A DNA stretch of 18,789 bases, from the NCBI GenBank assembly GCA_015478675.1, contig JADMIH010000064.1:1-18789 (forward strand), in the 5' to 3' direction. A program made the translations under genes and the position numbers. Source of the stretch: Chloroflexota bacterium (GTDB taxonomy: Bacteria; Chloroflexota; Chloroflexia; QHBQ01; JADMIH01). The notes beneath the pieces were generated by a model. The model did not search any database and was not told the origin of the DNA. It saw nothing but the letters and a program-made list of their open reading frames with translations. Every line of letters begins with the position of its first letter. The first letter of the stretch is position 1. Shown here piece after piece: positions 6,750 through 13,307 of the stretch.

Positions 6750-8507
6750 GCTAGTGCGCTTCAACCACGCCTCCAGCCGGGGGAGATTCCATGTGGTGAG
6801 GATTCTATCGGCGGTGGCCCAGCCTCGGCGGGCTATGTGCACGCCATATTCGATCAGATCATAGTTGTCGTGGTGGTGGGCGTCGGTATCTACGGAGAGG
6901 AGGCAACCTGCATCCATCGCCTCTTTCACATAGATATCATCCAGGTCCAGGCGGTCGGGCGCGGAGTTTATTTCAAGGGCGGTGCCGGTCTTGACGGCTT
7001 CACGGATAACGGCGCTCACGTCCATTGCGGAAGGCTCCCGCTGGTTAATCAGGCGGCCTGTAGGATGGCCTAATATATCCACGTTAGGATTTCGCAGTGC
7101 ATTGAGAGCGCGTTGCGTAACTTGCTCCCCCGGCTGGCGCAGCCCGCTGTGGATCGAGGCGACCACGACATCAAGCCAGGCAAGCACCTCGTCGGGGAAG
7201 TCGAGGGTGCCGTCAAGCTTTATCTCAAGCTCGGTGCCGTGCAGAATACGGAAATCGCCGCCGATAGCGCGCTGGGCTTCCTCTATCTCCTTGCGTTGGG
7301 CGTGCAGCCGCTCCACAGTAAGGCCATTAGCCACTGTGAGGCCCTGGCTGTGGTCAGTGATGGCGATATACTGATAGCCACGGGTTTTGGCGGCACGGGC
7401 CATCGCAAGTATGCTCTCCGAGCCATCGCTCCACGTCGAATGGCAGTGCAGGTCTCCCTTTATGTCAGCTATCTCGACAAGAATCGGAAGCTCATCGCGG
7501 GCGGCTGCCTCGATCTCTCCCCGGTCTTCGCGCATTTCGGGAGGCATCCATTGTAAGCCCAGAGTGCGGTAAATATCTTCCTCCGTCTGCCAGGGCACAG
7601 GCTCGCCGTTGGCGCGATGCAGGCCATATTCGTTTAGCTTGTAGCCCATATGGATAGCCCGATCCCTCAGCTTGATATTGTGCGCTCTAGAGCCGGTGAA
7701 GTGTTGCAGTAGCGAGCTATAGTGCTTGGGATCGAGCACATAGAGGTCCACTTGCAAGCCGTTGTGCAGGCGCACCGTTGCCTTGTTTGCGCCTCGCGAG
7801 TCTATGCTGCCCACCATAGGCAGGCCAACGAAGCACTCTATCACGGCGTAGGGGTCTGAGGCTGTAGCCAGCAGATCTATGTCGCCAATTGTCGGCTTCC
7901 ATCTGCGCACCGAGCCTGCCACCTCCAGCTTTTCTATACCTGGGCAGGTCTGGCGCAGCAACCCCATCAGCTGACGAACGATAGGGAGTGCTGTGCCCAG
8001 CAAGTCGCGCTTCTCGGCGCTCCGCTTCTCGATAGCCACTATTCCCTGCTTGATGCCCTCTATTGTGCGCTCGCCGATGCCCGGCACTGTTAGCAGCCGC
8101 CCATCGTCTATGGCCTTCTGGAGGTCGGCTATACCCTGTATACCGAGCGTCTTGTAGAGGAACATGGCCGTTTTGGGGCCAACGTGCGGTATCTCGGTAA
8201 CAGCAATAAGCGAAGGCGGTATCTCAGCAACCAGGCGGTCATAAAAGCGAAGATGGCCTGTGGTCATCAGCTCGTTTACTTTGTCGCTGATAGCTTTGCC
8301 CACGCCGGGAAGCTCTTCCACGCGACCTTCCCGCCAGAGCTCCTTGAGGTCTTCGGGGAGGTTGGCGAAAGTTATCGAGGCGTTACGATAGGCGCGAGCC
8401 TTGAAGGGCGACTCTCCCTTCAACTCCATCATCGCGGCTATTTCATTGAAGATGTGAGCAAAAGTAGAGTTGTTGAAAGCAGCAGCTTCAGGAGACATTT
8501 CCGGCAT
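6738..8507 (-). CDS. polX: DNA polymerase/3'-5' exonuclease PolX (family X polymerase with PHP domain)
   Basis: Gap-filling repair polymerase of 589 residues, close to the Bacillus PolX (570). The N-terminal 8-kDa-like and helix-hairpin-helix region contains LPGVGKAI (66-73), IPHVGPKTA (106-114) and VPGIGERT (141-148). The nucleotidyl transferase centre has GSVRR (198-202), the metal pair D209 and D211 (GDID), and a third Asp at 254 (QVDLYV). The C-terminal PHP domain has a full metal-ligand set: DLHCH (352-356), D361, ITDH (383-386), E426, H453, GHP (480-482) and DTDAH (540-544). All expected catalytic residues are present, so both polymerase and PHP nuclease activities are likely. The ATG at 8507 has only a weak GGGTG upstream; Met4 (8498) is an alternative. 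The last codons and the stop lie inside repeat A. In Bacillus polX sits directly before mutS2; here the AI-2E gene intervenes. Confidence 0.95.
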   Translation of the reverse strand: MPEMSPEAAAFNNSTFAHIFNEIAAMMELKGESPFKARAYRNASITFANLPEDLKELWREGRVEELPGVGKAISDKVNELMTTGHLRFYDRLVAEIPPSLIAVTEIPHVGPKTAMFLYKTLGIQGIADLQKAIDDGRLLTVPGIGERTIEGIKQGIVAIEKRSAEKRDLLGTALPIVRQLMGLLRQTCPGIEKLEVAGSVRRWKPTIGDIDLLATASDPYAVIECFVGLPMVGSIDSRGANKATVRLHNGLQVDLYVLDPKHYSSLLQHFTGSRAHNIKLRDRAIHMGYKLNEYGLHRANGEPVPWQTEEDIYRTLGLQWMPPEMREDRGEIEAAARDELPILVEIADIKGDLHCHSTWSDGSESILAMARAAKTRGYQYIAITDHSQGLTVANGLTVERLHAQRKEIEEAQRAIGGDFRILHGTELEIKLDGTLDFPDEVLAWLDVVVASIHSGLRQPGEQVTQRALNALRNPNVDILGHPTGRLINQREPSAMDVSAVIREAVKTGTALEINSAPDRLDLDDIYVKEAMDAGCLLSVDTDAHHHDNYDLIEYGVHIARRGWATADRILTTWNLPRLEAWLKRTSAEL

Positions 8508-8524
8508 CTAACACCCGCTTCGCC

Positions 8525-8584
8525 GAATTATGAATTGTGAATTAGTAATTGCGGTAATTCACAATTCATGGATTCATAATTCCG
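8525..8584. repeat. Palindromic repeat B (hairpin between the response regulator gene and polX)
   Basis: A perfect 15-bp stem (8530-8544 with 8555-8569) has a 10-base loop. An alternative outer pairing of 11 bp (8525-8535 with 8572-8582) is also possible. The interior 8538-8557 matches repeat A at 6705-6724 in 19 of 20 bases, and the right flank ATTCATAATTCCGC is shared, in the same orientation. The two copies are therefore one repeat family bracketing polX. No T-run follows either arm. Confidence 0.7.
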
Positions 8585-8602
8585 CCGCAGGCGGGAAGTG
8601 AT

Positions 8603-9373
8603 TCATCCTTCTTCGTCGCTCAATCCTGGTCCAAGTCCGCGCTCGCGAGCGTACTGAGCAGCAGCATCTCGGCCTGAGAGACCCAGTTTGCGATAGATTT
8701 CGGAGAGGTATGTACGGACCATAGTTTCAGGCACACCTGTCTGCTGGCCTATCTGGTCATTGGTGAGGCCTGTAGCCAGCAGTCGCAGGATAGCGCGCTC
8801 GTTGGATGTAATAAGCATATCTGTGCTGCTTATCCGCTTTTGTGCGTTATCAGCCGAAGATGACACCAGCGGGTTGGTTATGATCGAGCCAGATATATGC
8901 TGGTCATCCCTTTGCAAAAGAGGGGTCTCACCCGACATTACGTCGCGTATCGTCTGCAAAAGCACGTCGCTTCCCGCATCCTTCAGCACGTAGGCACTTG
9001 CACCGGCCCGTCGCGCCTCACGCAGATGTTCCTCACCCTTGAACATCGTCAGCATGATTATCGGCAGCCCAGGGTAACTGTCGGTAAGCTTGCGCGTAGC
9101 CTCCATGCCATCCATTCCGGGCATATTGATGTCCATCAGCACGATGTCAGGCTTGAGCTTTGTAACTTGCTCTATAGCCTCTTTACCGTTACCGGCTTCG
9201 CCCACAGGCTCCATGTCCTCTTCCATCTCGAAAATTGAGATCAATCCTCTCCTGTAAGGGCCATGATCGTCGGCAACCACTATGCGTATAGTGCTCCCCT
9301 GCGCTCGTACACCGCCAAAAGGGGATGTGCCTGAGCGAGAGAGCCATATTCCACTCTTCTGATAGGAGGGCAT
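8603..9373 (-). CDS. Response regulator, NarL/LuxR (FixJ) type
   Basis: DNA-binding response regulator of 256 residues. The receiver domain starts near residue 28, with the acidic pair D35-D36, phospho-acceptor D81 (VLMDINMPGMDG), T109 and K131, so phosphorylation-competent residues are all present. A linker of about 35 residues leads to a LuxR-type helix-turn-helix (about 188-245: NERAILRLLATGLTNDQIG, then YLSEIYRKLGL). The first 27 residues are an unusual extension. The ATG at 9373 is supported by CAGGAG five bases upstream, so the extension is probably translated. A -10-like TATAAG (9412-9407) could place transcription start near 9400, but no good -35 is seen. No sensor kinase gene is in the window, so the input signal and targets are unknown. 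It lies 238 bases after meaB and 95 bases before polX on the same strand. Confidence 0.92.
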   Translation of the reverse strand: MPSYQKSGIWLSRSGTSPFGGVRAQGSTIRIVVADDHGPYRRGLISIFEMEEDMEPVGEAGNGKEAIEQVTKLKPDIVLMDINMPGMDGMEATRKLTDSYPGLPIIMLTMFKGEEHLREARRAGASAYVLKDAGSDVLLQTIRDVMSGETPLLQRDDQHISGSIITNPLVSSSADNAQKRISSTDMLITSNERAILRLLATGLTNDQIGQQTGVPETMVRTYLSEIYRKLGLSGRDAAAQYARERGLGPGLSDEEG

Positions 9374-9441
9374 AAAAACTCCTGCCTGGCTGACTGGCTA
9401 CAGCCTCTTATAATGGCCCTGGCGCCACCCAATAAGACGGC

Positions 9442-9534
9442 AACCGGTGCTGGAAAAGAGAAGATTCCTAACAATGCACATTACATATGATGCCTGAATG
9501 AGGACTTTCTATCCAGTAGAACAAAGCACCGGTT
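9442..9534. repeat. 10-bp inverted repeat in the gap upstream of the response regulator
   Basis: AACCGGTGCT (9442-9451) and its exact complement AGCACCGGTT (9525-9534) flank 73 bases of relatively AT-rich sequence. They lie in the 238-base gap (9374-9611) between meaB and the response regulator gene, which otherwise holds no gene I can support. The pair might be operator half-sites or a weak long-range stem; the length is short enough to be chance. Confidence 0.3.
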
Positions 9535-9611
9535 ATCTACGGTTAGTTTAACACATATCAGCAAAGAGTGTGGGCATTGCGGGCCGGGGATTGGGGGTCA
9601 CGCGCTGGGCA

Positions 9612-10604
9612 TCATTCCCGAACCCCGATCCGCTCCACCAGCGCGTGAGCAGCAGTGGCTGGGTCGAGCTTATGCGAAGCCAGATCATCCAGCAGATGAT
9701 CAAGAGCGCCCTTTTGTTGAAGGCTCGCGATAAGGTGGCGGAGGGTGAGGTCGCGGGCGCGCTCCAGCACCTCGACACGGAGGCGGGCGCGGCGCTTCTC
9801 GTCAAGATGCCCATTCTCATTTAGATAAGCCTGGTGCCTGGCTATCGCCTCTGCAACTGCGCTTACGCCTGTGCCTTCAGCCGCTATCGTCTTGATGATT
9901 GGCGGCACCCACGCTCCTTGAAGGTAGGGCACGAGGCGCATGGCGCTCTTGAGATGATTTGCAAGCCGGTCGGCCCCTTCACGATCAGCCTTGTTGATAA
10001 TGAGCAAGTCGGCTATTTCCAGCACACCCGCTTTGATCGCTTGCACGTCGTCGCCCATGCCGGGCACCTCAACGAGCAAAGTTGTGTCAGCGAGCCCTGC
10101 TATCGAAACCTCGTCCTGGCCCACACCCACCGTTTCTATGATGACGACATCGCGGCCCAGAGCATCCATCACCCGTGCGACATCAGCAGTAGCCGCCGAG
10201 AGACCGCCAAGCTGCCCCCGCGAGGCCATAGAGCGAACAAAGACGCCTGGGTCTTGATAGAAACCAAGCATACGAATGCGGTCGCCGAGGATAGCGCCAC
10301 CGCTCACTGCTGAGGTGGGGTCCACAGCAACTACGCCTATAGTTTTGCCTTCTGCGCGGTAACATTCAATCAGCTTGTTGACCAGTGTAGATTTGCCCGC
10401 GCCGGGGGGGCCCGTTATCCCCAGCAGATGAGCGCGGCCTGTGTGAGGTGTAATAAGCCGGAGGGCTTCTCTGTATCCTGCGCGGCGGTTCTCCACCACT
10501 GTCATCAGGCGCGAAGCGGCAGCCCGATCACCCTGGATAAGCCTTTCAACGAGCGCGGCTATCAGCGAAGTAGCAGAAGCCTGCGCGCTAACAGGAGCGG
10601 ACAT
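9612..10604 (-). CDS. meaB: Methylmalonyl-CoA mutase-associated GTPase MeaB (ArgK/MMAA family)
   Basis: G3E-type GTPase of 330 residues that protects and reloads B12-dependent acyl-CoA mutases with adenosylcobalamin. Walker A GPPGAGKST is at 65-73, followed by VVAVDPTSAVSGGAILGDRIRM (from 91), ETVGVGQDE (157-165), VPGMGDDVQAIKAG (180-193) and the guanine-specificity motif NKAD (204-207). All nucleotide-binding motifs are intact. The C-terminal helical region (about 260-330) matches the dimerisation part of the family. The ATG at 10604 overlaps the TAA of the upstream B12-binding subunit by one base (TAATG), and a GAGGAAGAG lies just upstream, so the two are probably translationally coupled. 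Pairing with a mutase subunit gene supports the MeaB role over the historical ArgK name (arginine transport kinase). Confidence 0.95.
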   Translation of the reverse strand: MSAPVSAQASATSLIAALVERLIQGDRAAASRLMTVVENRRAGYREALRLITPHTGRAHLLGITGPPGAGKSTLVNKLIECYRAEGKTIGVVAVDPTSAVSGGAILGDRIRMLGFYQDPGVFVRSMASRGQLGGLSAATADVARVMDALGRDVVIIETVGVGQDEVSIAGLADTTLLVEVPGMGDDVQAIKAGVLEIADLLIINKADREGADRLANHLKSAMRLVPYLQGAWVPPIIKTIAAEGTGVSAVAEAIARHQAYLNENGHLDEKRRARLRVEVLERARDLTLRHLIASLQQKGALDHLLDDLASHKLDPATAAHALVERIGVRE

Positions 10605-11077
10605 TACTGCTCTTCCTCACTCTGAGCATGTCGCGCTGTGACATGCTCTCGCACGAAGCGCACCGCCTCTTCCATCGGGGTGCCAGGGCCGAAGACCGCT
10701 GCGATGCCCATCTCCTTGACAGCAGGAATGTCATCATCAGGTATGATACCCCCTGCATAGACAAGAAGATCGCTAAGCCCGCGCTTACGCAGCTCGCCCA
10801 TGATGCGCGGAAAGAGCGCCATGTGCGCGCCCGACAAAATGGAGAGGCCAATTGCGTCCACATCCTCTTGCAGAGCCGCTTCAGCTATCATCTCCGGCGT
10901 CTGGTGCAGACCCGTATAGATAACCTCCATGCCTGCATCACGCAAAGCACGAGCGATAATCTTGGCCCCACGATCATGCCCATCAAGCCCAGGCTTGGCG
11001 ATAAGCACCCTTATCTTCTGTTGCGCACCCGGAGCTTCTTCCCCGGTCGCTTCGCTCGATGGCGTCTTTGCCACCAT
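10604..11077 (-). CDS. Cobalamin-binding small subunit of methylmalonyl-CoA mutase (or related acyl-CoA mutase)
   Basis: B12-binding Rossmann-like domain protein of 157 residues. The DxHxxG motif is present as DGHDRG at 32-37, followed by the expected SIL segment (79-81), GG (109-110) and GPGT (130-133), so cobalamin binding with the lower ligand replaced by His34 is likely. In many bacteria this domain is the C-terminal part of a single mutase chain; here it is a free-standing subunit. The catalytic TIM-barrel subunit is not in the window. It could serve methylmalonyl-CoA mutase or an isobutyryl/ethylmalonyl-type mutase; sequence alone does not decide. The ATG at 11077 has a strong purine-rich site (AGGGAGGGG). 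It forms an operon with meaB and is divergent from the EamA gene. Confidence 0.9.
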   Translation of the reverse strand: MVAKTPSSEATGEEAPGAQQKIRVLIAKPGLDGHDRGAKIIARALRDAGMEVIYTGLHQTPEMIAEAALQEDVDAIGLSILSGAHMALFPRIMGELRKRGLSDLLVYAGGIIPDDDIPAVKEMGIAAVFGPGTPMEEAVRFVREHVTARHAQSEEEQ

Positions 11078-11230
11078 AGTCCCCTCCCTATATTCAGTAT
11101 GTAATCTACTCTTATCAATATTACTCTAAATGGGGTGGAGACGTAAAGAAAGGGAGCGGGAGTGAAACGTGAGCTGTTCACTGACTACTGATCCTCTTGC
11201 TCCCCGCTCCTTAGCCTCTGGTCCATCCAG

Positions 11231-11236
11231 TATAAT
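11231..11236 (+). promoter_or_regulatory. Candidate -10 box (TATAAT) of the EamA transporter gene
   Basis: A perfect TATAAT lies 41 bases before the ATG at 11278, giving a leader of about 36 bases. No convincing -35 is found at 16-18 bases. Its position means that the in-frame TTG at 11236, overlapping the last T, is too close to the transcription start to be the real start codon. Confidence 0.4.
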
Positions 11237-11277
11237 TGCCTGGTGAGCAGAAAAGTGGTTGTCAGGGAGCAATCAGG

Positions 11278-12165
11278 ATGAGGCTCAGGAGGCAGGTACT
11301 GGCTGACGGGGCTTTGGCTCTGGTTACCCTGATCTGGGGTTCTACCTTTGTCCTTGTTAAGGATGCAGTGGAGCAGGTTTCCCCCTTTTTGCTCCTTGCG
11401 CTGCGGTTTACGCTGGGCGCGCTTGCCCTGGCTATTATCATAGCGCTACTGGGGCGATGGCGCGGCGTGACGTTGCGCGAGGTTGGCTGGGGCGCGCTCA
11501 TGGGGGTCGCGCTCGGCACAGGTTACGCGCTGCAAACTGTGGGCTTGCAGTGGACCAGCGCGAGTAACGCAGGGTTCATAACAGGCCTCTATGTTGTCTT
11601 CGTGCCGGTGCTCGGTATAATCTTCCTCAAACAGACGCCTGATCGCTGGGGTATCACAGGCATAGCGCTTGCCACTCTTGGCCTGGCCCTGTTGAGCTTG
11701 CGCAGTGAGACGGGCTTCTACCTCAACAGCGGCGACCTGCTGATGCTTGGCTGCGCGGCGGCCTTCGCTGTGCAGATAGTGGTGGTAGCGCGAGTAGCCG
11801 GCTGGGCCGACCCGTTGCGCATAACCCTGGTGCAGATAGCTGTCGCCGGGCTGCTGAACGCCCTGGCTGCTGCCCTCTTCGAGCGCCCGGTCGCCGCTAT
11901 AGACCCGCAGCTCTGGGCTTCCGCTGCTTATCTCGGAGTAGCAGCTACAAGCCTGGCTTTCACCATACAGATAGCAGTGCAACGCTTCACCAGCGCGCTA
12001 CACACGGCTTTAATCTTCACGCTGGAGCCTGTCTTTGCCGCCGTCTTCGGCGTGTGGCTACAGCACGACCGGCTGGGAGTAGCAGCCTGGGCAGGGGCCG
12101 CCATGATCCTGGCCGGAATGATTCTAGGTCAGGGATCAGAGATTGGGTTAGCCCCTAAACCCTGA
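11278..12165 (+). CDS. EamA-family (drug/metabolite transporter) permease
   Basis: Inner-membrane transporter of 295 residues with two EamA repeats and about ten hydrophobic helices. The first repeat begins with LVTLIWGSTFVLVKDA and continues through FTLGALALAIIIALLGRW and a GxGYALQTVGLQWTSASNAGFITGLYVVFVPVL stretch typical of the family; the second ends near FTLEPVFAAVFGVWL and GAAMILAGMILGQ. DMT members export amino acids, metabolites or drugs, and the substrate cannot be predicted. The ATG at 11278 has GGGAG eight bases upstream; an in-frame TTG at 11236 is rejected because it coincides with the -10 box. The last 12 codons lie in an inverted repeat and overlap the end of the convergent glycosyltransferase gene by 37 bases. 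Confidence 0.92.
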   Translation: MRLRRQVLADGALALVTLIWGSTFVLVKDAVEQVSPFLLLALRFTLGALALAIIIALLGRWRGVTLREVGWGALMGVALGTGYALQTVGLQWTSASNAGFITGLYVVFVPVLGIIFLKQTPDRWGITGIALATLGLALLSLRSETGFYLNSGDLLMLGCAAAFAVQIVVVARVAGWADPLRITLVQIAVAGLLNALAAALFERPVAAIDPQLWASAAYLGVAATSLAFTIQIAVQRFTSALHTALIFTLEPVFAAVFGVWLQHDRLGVAAWAGAAMILAGMILGQGSEIGLAPKP

Positions 12166-12174
12166 TCCCTGACC
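12127..12174. repeat. Perfect 13-bp inverted repeat holding both stop codons of two convergent genes
   Basis: GGTCAGGGATCAG (12127-12139) and CTGATCCCTGACC (12162-12174) are exact complements, with partial further pairing of GGGTTAG and CTAAACC in the interior. The TGA of the EamA gene (12163-12165) lies in the right arm and the TGA of the glycosyltransferase gene (12131-12129) in the left. The hairpin encodes the last 12 and 14 residues of the two proteins. It could act as a bidirectional terminator or RNA-end stabiliser, but no T-run follows on either side. Confidence 0.8.
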
Positions 12175-13307
12175 CCTGCGCTGGGCACCTGGGAAGGGGC
12201 TATATTTAGCTGCTTGTAGAGATCGAGGGTAGAACGTGCGGCTACGTCCCAGGTGAAGAGGGCAGAGCGGGCCAGACCGCGCTCTCGCAATTCTTGCCGC
12301 AAGCGGGGTTCAACGTGAATGCTGTACAGCGCCTGGGCTATCTCCTCTACCGATAGCGGGTCCACGAGCAGCGCGGCATTACCCGCCACCTCTACCAGCG
12401 ATGAGCAGCGCGAAGTGACCACAGGTGTGCCACATGCCATAGCCTCGATAACGGGCAGCCCGAAGCCCTCATATATGGAAGGGAAAGCCATCGACTCTGC
12501 AAGTGAATAGATAACCGGCAAATCTTCAGCAGGCACATAGCCTGTGAGGATTACGTCGCGGGAGAGTCCGAGCCGTTCTATCTCGCCAAGAATAGGCTCT
12601 ACATGCCAGCCATTCTGGCCCACTATCACCAGCTTATGCGGCAGTTTAGCCTTTTTGAGCGCGGCGAATGCCTGTATCAACCTGCCGATATTCTTTCGCG
12701 GCTCGATGGTGCCTACATACAGGATAAAAGGATCGTCCAACCCATATCGGGCGCGTACAACCTCCCTGCGCGCAATGTCATTTACAGGAGAGAAGTGCGG
12801 GGCGGCAGCGCCCATGATCACCCGCACTTTCTCCTTCGGCACGCCCAGATAACGAACTATATCGTCACGCGCGCTATTCGATACCGTGATAATCGCGTCC
12901 GCATTGCGGGCCACTCTCGGTATGAGGGTGCGGTCGAGCAGACGCTTCTTCAGGGTGTGGAAACGCGGAGTGATAAAGACTGTCATATCGTAAATAGTGA
13001 CAACCGAACGCCGGTCGCAAACCACAGGAGCCAGATAGTTGGTGAAATGGCAGATGTCGGGGCATGCCTGCCTTAAAGCCATGGGCAGCGCGGTTTGCAT
13101 CCAGAGCGCACGCACCGGGAAGAAGTTCCGGCTGTGTATCCGCTCGGTGCCCAGCTGCCTGTGTGTAGCGCGTATATCGCGGTTCGAGAAAAGAACATAT
13201 TCGTTTTCCGGCGCTAACTGCATAATCCCCGCCAGTAAATTGGCGGTGTAGTGGCCCACGCCTGATTTGCACCCCTGAAGCGCGGAAGCCTCGTATCCTA
13301 TCAACAT
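12129..13307 (-). CDS. GT4-family glycosyltransferase
   Basis: Cytoplasmic GT-B glycosyltransferase of 392 residues, probably adding a sugar to a lipid-linked surface polysaccharide. The N-terminal domain has a SGVGHYTANLL acceptor-side glycine loop at 15-25; the C-terminal GT4 domain starts near 193 with FILYVGTIEPRKNIGRLI, then KLVIVGQNGW (225-234), SIYEGFGLPVIEAMACGTPVV (277-297) with the EX7E pair E280/E288, and SLVEVAGNAALLVDP. The start is the ATG at 13307, preceded by GGAGG; the frame stays open upstream (to 13559), but that part lies inside the ligase gene and lacks family similarity. The ATG overlaps the ligase TAA by one base (TAATG). The C-terminal tail from about 374 is outside the fold and is partly written by the inverted repeat shared with the EamA gene. 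Donor sugar unknown. Confidence 0.93.
   Translation of the reverse strand: MLIGYEASALQGCKSGVGHYTANLLAGIMQLAPENEYVLFSNRDIRATHRQLGTERIHSRNFFPVRALWMQTALPMALRQACPDICHFTNYLAPVVCDRRSVVTIYDMTVFITPRFHTLKKRLLDRTLIPRVARNADAIITVSNSARDDIVRYLGVPKEKVRVIMGAAAPHFSPVNDIARREVVRARYGLDDPFILYVGTIEPRKNIGRLIQAFAALKKAKLPHKLVIVGQNGWHVEPILGEIERLGLSRDVILTGYVPAEDLPVIYSLAESMAFPSIYEGFGLPVIEAMACGTPVVTSRCSSLVEVAGNAALLVDPLSVEEIAQALYSIHVEPRLRQELRERGLARSALFTWDVAARSTLDLYKQLNIAPSQVPSAGVRDQGLGANPISDP

Noticed and set aside
11153..11210. 8-bp inverted repeat GGAGCGGG/CCCGCTCC in the divergent region before the EamA gene
   Set aside because: Short GC-rich arms 42 bases apart, easily expected by chance; no promoter or operator logic could be attached.
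11446..11982. Open frame of 178 codons antisense to the EamA gene
   Set aside because: Sits wholly inside a well-supported membrane protein gene; composition lacks any fold-like pattern.
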